A stretch of 64,000 nt of DNA from Solanum dulcamara. Taxonomy: Eukaryota; Streptophyta; Magnoliopsida; Solanales; Solanaceae. Positions within the stretch are counted from its first letter, which is position 1, and each line of letters begins with the position of its first letter. Both the position numbers and the translations under genes were made by a program. Below, in pieces: positions 24,701 to 37,262 of this stretch. Location of the stretch: NCBI RefSeq assembly GCF_947179165.1, contig NC_077242.1, positions 37,953,097 through 38,017,096 of the forward strand, written 5' to 3'. The notes below the pieces were generated by a model, which saw only the letters and a program-made list of their open reading frames with translations, did not search any database and had not been told where the DNA came from.

Positions 24701-27700
24701 TGTAAGACCCTGGAAATTTGGAAAGTCCTAAACTAAGGATCAAAGGAGGAAACCTCAGAAAGTTGCAAAAACTAGCACCAAGGGTTGACCACGAAAGCCA
24801 TCACGGGCTGTGGTAACCATCATGGACCATGGTGAGCAACCGTGGTAGAGATTTAGAGACTCAGATCTGTAGGGGAAGAACCATGATGGAGGGCCACATA
24901 TTGTTGTCATTATCATGGGCCGTGAAGCCCTCTGTGGTGACCCCTCCCCAAGACCCTAAGGAAATTTTCCAAGGCAATCTTCATGGACAACCCCACGGCC
25001 CGTGAAACTTTTCACAGACCATGAAGAGATTCAGATCTGCATAGGATGAACCATGATCGAGGACCAAAGATCGTTGTCAGCACCACGGTCCATGAAGCCC
25101 TCTGTGGTGACCCTTCACCAAGACCCTAAGGAAATTTCCCAAGTCATTCTTCACAGACAACCCCACGGCCCATGGAACTTTTCACGGACTATGAAGATGG
25201 TCCATTCAGGGATCCATTCATTTTATCTTAGGGGTTTTAAGTCCAATTGTTTAGCGTATGAATAGATTTGGAGATGTTTTAAGGTAATAAGAATCCTTTA
25301 GCACAAAGTTAAGTTGAAAGCTTCCTTACATATTGAGTTTCGATGTTAGATTCTACATAGGTCAACTTTAAGCGATCATATCTCCTTGAATATTTAGAAT
25401 CAGGTGTCATATAACCTATTAAATCAAAGGTCTCTGAATCCTCTTTCCAACTCCACTAAGTTTACTTTATTTGGAGTACGGAGTAAAACATTATGGCTAT
25501 TTTAGTGAAGCTGCTCACACAGGTGAGGACTACAGACCGTGGTGGACTTCTGTGAAATGCAATATGGTTCGTAGTGGCTGTCTGTGAAAGCAAATTTTCA
25601 ACCAATTTAAGCCCTGGGATCATTGGTGAGTAACATGGCCGTGGTGGTCTTTCGTGAATGTCAATACGGTCCATAATGGCCGTTCGTGAAGAAGGTTCAG
25701 AGGCTTCTCTACAACACTTTCTGAAATATTTTTCCGAGTCTTTTATCATGGGATCGCACCATGGTCCGTGGTGGGCATCATAGACCGTGAAGGCCCCCTG
25801 TGAACCAGTTTCGACCGGATCTTTAAAGGCCTATTTTAGTCTTTTCCTGCATTTTAACCCAAAGTGAGGTCGTTTGAAGGTATATTTCACCTATCTAAAA
25901 GACCCCAAAGTCTTCCTACACCCATTCACTCTCACTCTCATCCTAAGAAATCAAACCCTAACCTCCCAAGTGCTCTAAAGTCTTCCTCCATCTTCAAGAA
26001 AGGTTCTAGGGTTTCACTCTAAGAAGATCAGGCCCCCATTTCTTTTTAAGTTTTGAATTAAGGGTTTCATCCCCCCAAGGTATGTCGGTTTTCATCTATG
26101 GGTCCTTCTACCCATGGAGCCCAAATATTTTTTCAACCTAGCATTTCAATCTTTGATGATGAAATCTTATGGGATTTTACATGATGACTCTAAATGCATA
26201 GATTTTGATATATTTTAAATTTATTTAGATATATTGATGAATATTGACTCTTGATTTTATGAAGTTATGATGTTATTAAAGATCCTTATATGAAGGTATG
26301 AAAGTAGTTTTTTTAAGTATATTGGTGGGTTGTTTTAAGAGATTTAGATGATGTATTCCTTTACTCTCATGCATGCTAGCATTGATTTAAATGACTTGAA
26401 AGTTAATTGATTTGAACCCACCTAATTTTGACTCTATTTTTACTAAAGCATGAGTTGAAGTTTATGGACTCCGATTAAATATTTAAGAAAGATAATGACT
26501 ATGGTCATGAGAGTTTTTTCAATGAAAGAATGAATGGTTGTGAAAAGTGTCCCCACTTAGTTTTACTATGTTTGGATGAATTTTGAAATGAAAGCTTTGA
26601 CTCCAAAATGAATAATATGAAGCAAGTATTTATGAAATGGGAGTCTTATGATTGATTGAATGATGAAAAGGCTTCTTAGGCAAAGTAAGGTTTCAATGTG
26701 AAAGGAAAATTCTCTCCTTGAATCAAATAAAACGTTTTAATGAGCTATTCCATTGAATGATGATTATATGTTAAAGTTATATAAATGCTTATGTTAGTAT
26801 GATATTTAAATGTTATTCTGTTGAGATCTTACCCAGCATCGAGCTGGACTAGGGGCGAATACCCATGTCCTAGAACTATGTGCCACCATAGGTATAAAAA
26901 AGATAGAGGCGAATACCCAAATCTCTAAGATGTGAGTACCCGAAATATCGAGGTTTAAAGGTGAGTACCTGAGTCTAAGAACTAGGGGTGAGTACTCGAT
27001 TCACACAATAGCTTAGTGGATCCACTTAGGCATGACGGAGTTTATCTTGGCAAGTAGTCTCCCCATTTTACTTCAATGTAGGGGTAACATCGGGACTCCA
27101 TGTTATAGCTCACATGGTTTATGTTGGTTAACGGTCGCTCTCACATAGGTAAAAGGTCCCTCTTCCAATGTTTAAGATATAACATATGATGTCTACTATA
27201 TCTAGAACAAAGTAAAGTATGTTCTCTCACAAAGTTTAAAGATTCCTTTCAAAAGGTTTATGGTATACTTATTTACGATTCATGTAACTTTGCAAGTATA
27301 TGGTTTCTTATAATGACTCATGATTACCTCTATAATGTTTAACTTTCTTTTATGGTTCATGATGGTTTCTATATTTCACTGACTAAGCTTCATAACTCTA
27401 AATGGTATTTCAAATGATTACAAGGTTCTAGCATGGTCCATTGGATTGCATTGTATGCTCACATACTTAGTACATTTAAAGTACTAACACATACTTTTGC
27501 CTACATGATATCACCATGTACGGACCGACGTTGCTTCGCATTCTTCTCCACGTGGCTAGGTTGATCGTTGAAGGCTACTTAGTTGATGAGTTCCCATATT
27601 TTGGGAACAACATTCCATTTCCTTTTCTTGCTATTTACATGTAAAGAATTTTGGTTATCTTGTGGTACTTTTGGATACTTATCATGAGGGTGCGCTAGGG

Positions 27701-27894
27701 ACATGTCTTACCCCTATCAATTTTAAAGAAAGTAGAGGTATTGTTGGACAAATAGACGATGTTTGATGAAAATCTTAATGAATGCTAAGAGGCTTGGGTA
27801 AGGCACCTCTGGGTGTCTTATTTTTTTTAAGAACCAAAAAGATTTGTGCCAACATCACCGTGTCACATCTAGACCTTAGACTTGGGTCGTAAAA
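24701..27894 (+). repeat. Solo LTR H, family of element I
   Basis: It starts TGTAAGACCC and ends in a decayed form of the GGGTCATGACA end seen at 10058 (here GGGTCGTAAAA), with AATAG on both sides. Its right two thirds align with 7440-10058. There is no internal sequence and no primer site after it, so it is a solo LTR left by LTR-LTR recombination. Region 24780-25800 is full of degenerate CACGG-CCGTG palindromes. The small frames 25053-25265 and 25462-25749 lie in this repeat-rich part and are not genes. Confidence 0.9.
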
Positions 27895-27951
27895 AATAGC
27901 CCATCAACTATGAAGGGCGATGATATGAGAGGAATGATACATGATGCCTTT
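27895..27951 (+). pseudogene. CACTA transposase fragment between two solo LTRs
   Basis: 57 bases encode a MKGDDMRGMIHDAF-like stretch, which fits the CACTA transposase between its N-terminal domain and the Tnp2 core. It is isolated by solo LTR H on the left and solo LTR A on the right. Confidence 0.7.
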
Positions 27952-28549
27952 TGTTGTGACCCAACCTTGTAGGCCATAACGGGTGACCGAACTGGACATT
28001 CACGTATACACTTGCTAGCTATAAGCAAACCTGTCCTCTGTTTGAGTCACAATGTATAAATATAATAGATAACACCTCAGTCGGTATGGTGATCACGATA
28101 GGGGAACACGTCCCCCAAAACATAAACCATATCCACATGACTGTACATACATACCTATATAACCCATATACAACCCATACACATATCTACATACCTCTAA
28201 GAGTATAATAATTATATAAGGCGGGACAGGGCCCCCGCCGTACCCATGAATAAATAAATACATGCATCAAGGGTTAGTACCAAAACTAGGCCCCGGCACG
28301 ACAAATCTCTTTTGAATTACTGATCGGGACACCTATCCTGGTGGATCCTCAAGGTGTGAATCTGTACCTGCGGGCATGAACGCATCCCCCGAAGAGAGAG
28401 GGTCAGTACGACATATGTACTGAGTATACAAAGCATAACTGGAAGCATATCTAAAATAAAGAGAGCCAGGAGGATAAATACTTTACTTAAGAAAACACTG
28501 TACCTGTACCTTGTGAATCATAAAAACATGCATGCTCATATTATACAAT

Positions 28550-28880
28550 ATAGCCGGCCTTTTCAGGGACTCGGTGAATCATAACTATAGGACCATCATC
28601 GAATCCGGTGCCATCACCACCTTATCACATCACATTATCATACATATATATATACATACATACCCGGCCCTCTAGTGAGGGACTCAGTGAATTATTCATG
28701 TCATTGCATTATCATTTCCTCATATAGCATACCCGGCCCTTTAGTAAGGGACTCGGTGAGTCATTTATATCATTGCACTATCATATCCTCGTATAGCATA
28801 CTCGGTCCTTTAGTGAGGGACTTGGTAGATAATGCAGTAAACTACGCACGATTATGTACTCAGCCTGAGACTCGGTTATA
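28550..28880. repeat. LTR minisatellite, CCGGCCCT..GGGACTCGGTG units (LTR A)
   Basis: Imperfect units of CCCGGCCCTYTAGTGAGGGACTCGGTGA alternate with AT-rich spacers about every 45-65 bases. They are reverse-complement homologues of the CACCGAGTCCC units in LTRs C and E. A 68-codon frame across it is repeat-derived. Confidence 0.8.
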
Positions 28881-30902
28881 GAAGGGTTACAGTATACACG
28901 AGTAGAGTAGTGAGTAACCATATGCAATTTAAACCATCATTGGAGACTTGCTGAAATAATCAAAATGAACTATCATTCAAAAATTAAGACAATAGCCATA
29001 ACAAGTACCTTTGGAGTGTCATTATGGTTTGCATCAAAGTAGCACTTTTGGAATCATCTACTCGTATCAAGGCATAATAAAATATCTTTTGGAAGTCAAG
29101 AAAATGGCTATCTTAGTGGCTTTGAGAATGGGGGCTTCCTTGGAATCACATATACTTCGTCTATTTATTTCATAAAGTTCATGCGAAAAAGAAGAAGATT
29201 AACTTTACCTACTTACTACTTCCCAAGCTATACAAAAACTTGAGAAGCCATAGTTCAATTATTGAAAGAGTTCTAGCTTAAAGGAGTGAATAAGACTCAT
29301 GCTTCATACTACAACATAAGTTATACCAACTTAGGATGGTTGAAAACTTTCACATGAATCGAGGCAAAAGGACATAAGTTCTAGGAAATTAAAAACGTTA
29401 GCCATCCTAGTGTACTTAAGAATAAGAGCTTCTTGTAGACTTTGTGCATTCTTCGTCTGTTGGCTTTCTATGGGTCATTCCAAAAGAAGAAAGAAGATAA
29501 GCTTTACATACCCTCTACTTTTCCTCATAGAGTCATTATATACATATATCATACCCGGTCTGTCATGAGCTCGGTATTATAACTTTCTCATTGCTTTACC
29601 ATACCATCATATAACGTACCCGACCCATGATGGGAATCGGTGAGTAATCATAGCATTATAACATCGTACTTATGTCAAAGACATATCAAGAGGGAAGAAG
29701 GGTAGCTTTACATACTTGTGCCAAAACATGCCAAGAGAAAGCTTCACATACTTACTATTTTCCATCATATAGAAGTCTTGAGAGGCAATAACTCAACTAG
29801 TATAGGAATTCTACTATCGAGAAGTGAATAAGACTTATGAGTCATACTTGGGGTTATATGAATGGAATTATCCCCACATTTCGTATATCAATCACTTAAG
29901 GCTAAGACATGCCAAAAGAAAAGAAGGATAGCTTCACATAACTTTTCAAGGATTAATTGAAATCCGGCTTGTCTTGATACCTCCTTAACCTATTTGACAT
30001 GAAATTAATACTAAGGTTAATGGCCTTTCACTTTCCAATATCCCACTCTACAACCAAGTACTAATAAGAGTCATTTTCTATCCATTACCCTCGACTAGTT
30101 TGTTACTAGTTCCGAAGCTACCAAAAATCGGGCAGAATCTCCCCTATAACTTTCCCTATCCAACTGCTAATCTTAGCAGACATATTACTAACAACAAACA
30201 TCAGCTATATATACAATCAAATCACCTCAACATTACTCAATACAATTCCAAACAACTAGCTCAAAACTACGATACCAAAATAGAGTTTTTAGCCTTTATT
30301 TCGTAAAATATTTTATCATACGAAATGGAGGGTCATGTGGCTGAAACTATCAGAAACCACACCTCTTTTTGAGTACTTTCCAACCCTGCAACACGCAATT
30401 AAACCACCCCCAACCTGCAGAACCACAACAACACACTACTCGACTTCGATTTACCTACTACGACTTCAATTTAGTTTGTTTCTAACGTCAAGCATCCTTA
30501 TACACTTTTCCCACTTCCAGCATCACTTAATACATATACCCCATAACAATATCATAAAATTCAATTTGAAAGAGAAAGCCTTACCTTGTACGAAACTCGT
30601 CAAACTCGTCGAAACTTACCTCAGAATTTCCTTTAGCGCGTCTAAAACTTCGTGGCTGTTTGATAACGTTTTGAGGCTGTTCCAAATCATAAATTTACAT
30701 TAATAAGATATTAATACCTTCATGGTATACCCCATATAATTAATTCACAGAATGGAATCGGAGAACTTACCTTTTTCTCCTCCCAAAATCATAGCTCTTT
30801 CTTCTCTCTAGCTTAAGTTTCTCTTCTCTTCTTTTCTCTAGAATTTTCTTGACTTTTGGAGATAAGAATGAAACTTATAGGATAAATATGACTATAAAAG
30901 TC

Positions 30903-30907
<5 letters not shown>

Positions 30908-30948
<41 letters not shown>
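30908..30948. repeat. (TA)n run at the LTR A TATA region
   Basis: A TA run of about 40 bases at the position of the TATA box of related LTRs, next to paired GACACGTGTC motifs. Confidence 0.9.
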
Positions 30949-30950
<2 letters not shown>

Positions 30951-30959
30951 ACTTTAGGA

Positions 30960-30996
30960 GGTGACACGTGTCAAGCCCCAAGTGGTGACACGTGTC
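30960..30996 (-). promoter_or_regulatory. Paired G-box (GACACGTGTC) sites in LTR A
   Basis: Two GTGACACGTGTCAAGCCC repeats lie next to the TA-rich TATA region. CACGTG is the core bound by plant bZIP and bHLH factors, including ABA-response factors. The role in this LTR is inferred. Confidence 0.6.
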
Positions 30997-31514
30997 AAGC
31001 CCTCATAGGGCCAACACACCACCTCCTCCACTTAGGGGATGCCATATGGCATGTGGTTCCCACCCCATTGCTTCATCTGTTGCCACGTGGACCTCCAGCT
31101 GCTGCCATGTGGCACTCTCCCATGCTGCTATGTGTTACTCTCTTCTTCTCTTCGTGGGTTCGTAATCTTGTCTTACTTTACGAACCTATGTAATCATTGC
31201 TACGTAAGCTTGGTATGTACTCAAGTAGTTTAAGTATGTAAAATTTCCAAGTTGGTAGCTTAAGTAAGTAGGTCGAGTCCTATGACTCACTATTTGGTCT
31301 TCAACTCCTTCCGGATTCTTACGACCCTATTTCCAATCTTCTCTATTTTAGGGTATCTCATTCTCCCTTCCTTGGAGATATTTGGTAGCATTATAGATTA
31401 TCCGGCTCACATGGTAACTTTTAAGAAGCTCAAGATCTTTAAGAAGCTCCAAGAAACTTAAGAAGCTTAAGTAACTTAGGAACCTTCCAAGGTACAAAAG
31501 TACGGGGTATAACA

Positions 31515-32620
31515 CCCTTGGAGGCTTTACATAGTTTGTGGATAGTGATTTAATGAAAGAAGTGACATGTATCAAAACCTACAAGAAAATATTTCTCATC
31601 CATCTGAAATGCAATCTCATCTAGAGGTGGATAAGTTTGAACGATTTATAAAGGAGGCGAATGAAGAACTATATCCTGGATGCAAGAAGTTTAGCAAACT
31701 ATCATTTTTGTTGCATATCTATCATACAAGATGCATGTACAAATGGTCAAATGAACCATTTGATTCTTTGCTTGAATTATTGAAGGATTCACTTCTTGAA
31801 GGGGAAAATTGCCTTCTTCTTTTTATGAGCCCCAAAAGATAGTTGAAAGGTTAGGTTTAAAGTACAAAAAGATCCATGCTAGTCCCAATAATTGCATGCT
31901 TTTTAGAAAAGAGTTTGCTTTTAAGGATGTTAATAAATGAAAAATTTGTGGGGATTCTAGATGGAAAAATCATGCTAAAAAAATTCCAACCAAGGTCCTA
32001 AGATATTTTCCTTTAAAACCAAGGTTGCAAGGATTGTTTATGTCTTCAAAAACTTCTAAATCAATGATATGGTATCATGATGAGCGCAACAAAGATGGTG
32101 TTCTACGACATCCTATAGATTCGGAATCTTGAAAAAGTTTTGTTAGTAAGTATCCAGAATTTGCTAGAGATCTTCAAAATGTACGCTTAGGATTAACTTC
32201 TAATGAAAGCGAACTGTTTATAGTACATGACCAATGATTTTAATTCCATATAATCTTCCACCATGGATGTGCATGAATCAAGAGTTCTTTATTTTGTCCT
32301 TACTTATTCCAGGGCCAAAATATCCTAGAAATAATATTGATGTATTTTTGCAACCTTTAATAAAAGAGTTAAATGAAATATGGGATGTTGAAATATAAAC
32401 ATATAATTCATCTACTAAGGAGATATTACAAATGCGAGCAACTCTCACGTGGACTATAAATGATTTTCCAGCATATGGTACTATTTGGATGGAGCACTTC
32501 TGGTCAATTTGCATGCCCTTCTTGCAATATAAATACTCATTATAAAAAGTCTCAAACATGACAAAAAGTTTTGTTTCATGGGTCGTTGACATTTCTTAAA
32601 GTTGGGTCATAAGTATTGAA
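31515..32620 (+). pseudogene. CACTA transposase core (Tnp2 / Transposase_21), decayed
   Basis: The frame 31567-31842 has KFERFIKEANEELYPGC, FSKLSFLLHIYH and the LLELLKDSLLEGEN region. After frame changes come GLKYKKIHASPNNCMLF, then HDERNKDGVLRHP with YPEFARDLQNVRLGL (~32070-32200), IPYNLPPWMCM (~32240), LSLLIPGPKYPRNNIDVFL and the IKELNEIWDV stretch (to ~32390). A final part resembles TINDFPAYG and CPSCN (~32455-32540). This is the Tnp2 core of En/Spm elements, which would cut at CACTA ends. Several stops and frameshifts disable it. Confidence 0.88.
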
Positions 32621-32639
32621 ATAATGTTTAGCGTGAATT

Positions 32640-33235
32640 TAATTGAATTTTATCGATCATACAAATGGATACTACAAGGTCAAACTAAGATATTTTTAGA
32701 TGAGATGTTGTATCTATTACTTGTCATAAAATTACTGTTAAAACTACTATCTTTTAGTGGCTATTTATTTGGATTTATTGACTAAAACAATGAACGCTAA
32801 AAGACCATAGTTAGCCGATATGAACTACCTTTAGCAACCAATATAATTGTCGCACACAGTAGCTGTTAAAACTATTGTGGCTATTTATTTGTATTTTATC
32901 GACTAAAATAATGGATGCTAAAAAACCATAGTTAGCCGATATGAATTACCTTTAACAACCAACATAATTGCCGTAAGAGGCTATTTATTTTGATTTATTG
33001 ACTAAAAAAATGGACTCTAAAAGACCATAGTTAATCGATATGAATTACCTTTAGCAACCAACAAAATTTCCGTAAACAATTGCCATAAAAACTAATGGTT
33101 TGTAGCGGCAATTATTGCTACCCTCTACCTGCATTTCACACAATGATCGAGAAAGCCTTTTCCGACCATGACATTGTCGGCTAAATACCATTAGCTGGTA
33201 TAGGTTATCGCGATAAATGATATTACCTCTAAAGA
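32640..33235. repeat. CACTA subterminal repeats and right end
   Basis: Three diverged units of roughly 110-125 bp lie at ~32752-33070. Each contains a GGCTATTTATTT start, a GACTAAAA stretch, AGACCATAGTTAGCCGATATGAA and CCTTTAGCAACCAA. A further stretch (33180-33235) matches 37912-37988, which ends in TTTCTATAGTAGTG, the complement of a CACTACTATAGAAA terminus. Here that terminus itself is decayed. Such subterminal arrays are where En/Spm transposase binds. Confidence 0.7.
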
Positions 33236-33560
33236 AATATTTTATTGCATCTAAAAGGTCCTTAATCCTTGTATCAACATATGGCTCTTGAGACCTAGAG
33301 CTAGGGATTGGAGTGCTTTGACGACTTGATGATGCAACCATTAATTGAGTGAACATAGTGATTACTCCTCTAAACTCGGCCTCATAAGTAATGGTAGGCT
33401 GAGCAGTCTATGGAACCTTTTGATTTCGATCATTATTCTGAGGTTTAGCTGCTTGGTCTTGGTTCTTCGTCTCCATTCCATATGGTGGAGGCATAGTAGT
33501 TGGTGGAATCTCATTGTCGATGACATTTCTCTAGTTGAGAGTGTATTTTGAAGGCATAAT
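33236..33560 (-). pseudogene. Gag-like N-terminal fragment, copy 1
   Basis: On the - strand an ATG near 33557 begins MPSKYTLN, followed by a IDNEIPPTTMPPP stretch, EAEFRGVITMFTQLM and a DTRIKDLL end. This is the pattern of a chromovirus Gag start (EFR..I.MLTQ then TRIRDFLRMNP). A stop and small frame changes interrupt it. It is cut at the RMNP position by the CACTA end. Confidence 0.6.
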
Positions 33561-33569
33561 TTGAAAACA

Positions 33570-33778
33570 TGAAACGCACGAATTAGAAGGAGATTTTATA
33601 TAGTTAAACTCTATTACAGGAACTGGAGTATGAAAGAACTGAGATAATTTCCTAATCCGAATGGCATTCGCTTGAACACAAAAGTACCAAAGGACATGCA
33701 AAAGTTTTTTCTCCTGATCCTCTGATACAATTGAGATTTGATTATACTTGTAGTAGCTACCTAGGAAAAAATACCATC
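33570..33778 (-). pseudogene. Ty3/gypsy Tat/Athila-type RT fragment, copy 1 (part)
   Basis: On the - strand the sequence reads YNQISIVSEDQEK and TFACP..FKRMPFG, the RT palm region of Athila/Tat elements. It is interrupted on the right by solo LTR B and continues at 37263. The expected catalytic FMDD segment is missing because the gag-like piece follows directly. Confidence 0.65.
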
Positions 33779-33783
33779 CCCTA
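33779..33783. repeat. Target site duplication (left) of solo LTR B, CCCTA
   Basis: CCCTA matches 37258-37262 exactly. Confidence 0.9.
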
Positions 33784-34559
33784 TGTCACGACCCAACCCA
33801 ATGGGCCGCGACTGGGGTCCAACCTGGACCCCCGTATATGTAACTTTCAAATATAACCAAATTGAACTATGGGTAATGTGATACAACCTCCAAAAAACCC
33901 AATGGGTTAAAACTTTTTCATGTTCATATAGCCTCTTTCATTCATTTTGTATCATGGAAGAGAATGCAAGCCGACAAGGCTGCCATAACGTAAAAACATT
34001 TACAATGTGCCATATAGGCACAGCCGAAATAAACTCATGAACAACCCACACATACATGTCTACAGACCTCTAAGAATAGTACGGTAACATATGACGGGAC
34101 AGGGCCCCCGCCGTACCCCTGAATAAATAAATACATATATACATCAGAGGACTAGTACAAAAAAACTAGGCTCCAGAATAGTAGAGCGCCTCCAATCATA
34201 GGTGAGCGGAAATTCTGAGCTGGCGGATCTCTAAAATGAACATCTATGCCTGCGGGCATGAAACGCAGCCCTCCAAGGAAAGGGGGGTCAGTACGATATA
34301 TGTACTGAGTATATAAAGCATAACAATACATAACTGAGCTGACAACTGAAGTAAGGATACAGGAAACAAATATAACAGTTAACGAATTTCTCTACCTACA
34401 TCTTATGACATGAGGGCATATATACCTTCCTTACATACCATACCTGGCCCGCTATGGGACTTGGTGCTACAAGTGTGTTACTATATTTCCACATGCATGC
34501 CTACAGACTGTATCCGACCCTTCAGTAAAGGACTCAATAAAGATGTCATTTCATCATTT

Positions 34560-34860
34560 ATCATGCCCGGCCCTTCATGGGACGCGGTGAATGATCATTG
34601 CATCATATATCATGCCCGGCCCTTCATGGGACGCAGTGAATTTATCATGCCCGGCCCTTCATGGGATGCGGTGAATTTATCATGCCCGGCCCTTTATGGG
34701 ATACGGTAAATTTATCATGCCCGGCCCTTCATGGGACGCGGTAAATTTATCATGCCCGGCCCTTCATGGGACGCGGTGAGTTTATCATGCCCAGCCCTTC
34801 ATAGGATGCGGTGAGTTTATCCTGCTCGGCCCTTCATGGGATGTGGTGAGTTATGTATTA
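34560..34860. repeat. 35-bp minisatellite in LTR B
   Basis: About seven or eight units of TTTATCATGCCCGGCCCTTC plus ATGGGACGCGGTGAA follow at spacings of ~35 bases, after a first spacing of ~47. It corresponds to the 47-bp units of LTRs C and E with about 12 bases lost, and has expanded locally. A 99-codon frame crossing it is repeat-derived. Confidence 0.9.
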
Positions 34861-36354
34861 ACAGCCTGCATGAGTAGAGTAACGAGGAATTATATGCAAT
34901 TAGCTCATCATCTAAGACTCGGTATAACAATCATCATGGACTATCATTTGAGGATCAAAATGATTATCATCTCACGTATCCTCTAAATGCCATTAGGGGC
35001 CATATTGATGGAGTCTCAAGAGTCCTAGACTTTTATTGAGGTAATACCGAATGTCTTATGCAATCAGAGATACTTGTCATTATAGAGTTCTTAGGCACGG
35101 GATCCCATATATTTAATTAGTATTCATCATATAGGGACTCGAGGGTAGTAGTTCAACTACTTCAAGAACTTTGATATTAAGAAATGAATAGGAGTTATAG
35201 TTCATGCTTCTCATGCATCTAGTTACTATTTCAAGTACAGAAGGCTCGGGGGTGATATCTCAGCTACCTTAAGCGCCTTAGTATTTAGAAGTGAACACGA
35301 GTCAAGAGGCTCTACATATATTACCTTTTATCCTATAGAAGCCTTAAAATGGCAATAGCTCAACTATTACAGGAGTTCTACCATCACAAAGTGGATAAGA
35401 ATTATGAACTGTACTCGGAGCTTTACGAATGGAATTATTCCCATGTTTCATATACCAATCATTCATAACGTATTTCTAAGACATGCCTAGAAGAAAAGAG
35501 AGACAGGTCGTACATACTTATGCTAAGAACATGCCAAGAGAAAGCTTCACATACGTCGTATGGACTTCTCTCAATCACGTCTACGTCGTCTTCCTCCAAA
35601 CCTATTTAATATGGGAAAAATGCGAGTATCAACAACCTTAACTTTTCAGTGCCCTCAGTTGCACCTTAGCATTCATGGAACCTATTTCCTTATTCGTCTC
35701 CTCGACTAGTTCTTTAATTCGTTAAGGCGTTAACAAAAATTGGGCAGCACCTCCCCTATAAAGTGCCCTACCCGAATTTCCAGTTACATCCCTAATCACT
35801 ACATCCAACCAAAAACAACACCCTGCAGCATATAAATATAAAACATGGCGATATCACGCAACACAAGCTCCAAACAACTTGCTGAAAATTACGACACCAA
35901 AATAAGGTTTCTAGTCTTTATTTTACAAAGCCTTTATTTATACAAAATGAGGGGTCATGTGGATGTTACCAAAAGCACCCATTCCCCTTTTAGAACACAT
36001 TTAGTCCCTGCAACAAACCCCCACACACCTGCAGCAGTACACCACAAGCACAACACTTTACTTCGACGATAATTCAACTATAGCGATTCCAATTTAGTTT
36101 GTTTCGATCATCAAGCATTTCCATGATGTTTTCACATTTTCAGACACTTAAACAATATATAATACACTTCATAACAACACCATAAACCCCAATTTGAAGG
36201 AAAAGGTCTCACCTTACCCGAAATTGGCCAAAGCTTGCCAAAACTGCATCTTAGAAACTTCTTGGTATGCTGAATTGGGGCGGACTGTTTGTGCGCCTTT
36301 TCCGCTGCCCCAAATTGGAATTTTATGTTATAAAACACCATTACATAACTGTGG

Positions 36355-36720
36355 TATACCTTAAATAATTAATTTACAGAACAAAACTCCGAGTCTTACC
36401 TTGGCAGCCCCAAACCCGTAGCTCCTCTTCTTGCCCTCCAACGTTTTCCTCTTCTTCTTTCACACTTTCTCTTGTTTGTTCCAAGTGTAAAGCTGAAGGT
36501 ATGGTTCCGTAGGTATTATAAAACACATATATACATCTCCATGTGCTTGAGGAATACCGTGGATAATTAATTCACAGAGGAAAACGTTGGAAAACTTACC
36601 TTCAACTCTTTCAAGCCATGGCTGCCTCCTTCTCTTGTCTCACGTTTTCTCTCTATTTTTGGCTTATGTTTTGGATGAATACTGAACTTAGGGGTCACAT
36701 AACACATATATATACCTCTT
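36355..36720 (-). promoter_or_regulatory. Duplicated TATA-leader-splice donor module in LTR B
   Basis: Two tandem modules of ~190-205 bp each have a CATATATA box, a pyrimidine-poor leader with TTTGG/GGCAGCC words, a GGTAAG donor consensus and the conserved GAATTAATTAT tail. Donors on the - strand are at about 36597 and 36402. LTR D has the same duplication; LTRs A, C, E and those of element II have one module. Confidence 0.6.
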
Positions 36721-37262
36721 TATATGGTGCCACATGGCAACCTCCTAGGGTGACATGTGGCAACCTCCTAGGGTGCCACCTCAACCCATGCGACCAATCA
36801 CATGCTGCCATATGGCAGTGGGGTCCACCCCAAGCTGCTGCATCACCTACTTGACCCTAAGTAGGTGCATCACCTTCTTATCCAAGTAGGTGCATCACCT
36901 ACTTTCTTCAAGTAGGCTCATCGTTTCCTTATTTCTCTTTCGTGAGCTTGTAATCTCGTCTTAATCAAGAGCCTATGCACTCCATGCTACTTAAGCTCGA
37001 CGTATACTCTAGTAGCTTAAGTGTGTAGGACTTCTAAGTTAGTAGCTTACGCAAGCAAGTCGAGTTCCACGATTTGTTAGTTGGCCTCCAACTCCTTTCA
37101 AATACTTATAACTCTATTTCCAACCTTCACTATCATGGGGCATCACATCCTCCCTTCCTTAGAATTATTTGGTAACATGATAGATAATAGGGATCACATG
37201 GAGATTTTCAAGAAGCTTATGAACACATCTCAAGGTACAGAAGTACGGGATATAACACCCTA

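Larger units (their letters stand above)
27952..31514 (-). repeat. Solo LTR A (3.56 kb)
   Basis: The + strand ends are TGTTGTGACCCAACC and GGGGTATAACA, the same as LTRs B and D and the reverse of C and E. The flanks CCTTT (27947-27951) and CCCTT (31515-31519) differ by one base, a probable decayed target duplication. On the - strand it has a CTTAAG-rich 5' end (31492-31420), two GACACGTGTC G-boxes (30962-30995), a TA-rich TATA region (30908-30948), a GGTAAGTTCTCCGATT leader block (~30775-30735) and a 47-bp-type minisatellite (~28560-28880). No internal region is present. Confidence 0.88.
33784..37257 (-). repeat. Solo LTR B (3.47 kb) with perfect target duplication
   Basis: It starts TGTCACGACCCAACCC and ends GGGATATAACA on the + strand, flanked by CCCTA on both sides, with no internal region. 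Read on the - strand it has AAGTAGGTG palindromes (36840-36905), a TATA box at ~36705, a leader with a GTAAGT donor (~36597), then a second TATA-like (~36525) and second leader donor (~36402). It also holds a 35-bp minisatellite (34560-34860). It is the same family as LTRs A and D. Confidence 0.93.

Noticed and set aside
32278..32592. 104-codon frame on the - strand
   Set aside because: It is the antisense shadow of the well-conserved CACTA Tnp2 segment on the + strand.
33715..33735. CTCTGATACAATT looked like the complement of a Met-tRNA primer site next to a gag start
   Set aside because: On the - strand it is the RT codons of the YNQISIVSEDQEK motif, repeated at 38470 and 38640. No LTR end adjoins it.
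34410..34709. 99-codon repeat protein in LTR B
   Set aside because: It is the translation of the 35-bp minisatellite. The unit is not a multiple of three over the whole array and no start context or domain supports it.
34560..34860. Regularly spaced repeats resembling a CRISPR array
   Set aside because: Units are contiguous tandem copies without unique spacers, and the setting is a plant LTR.
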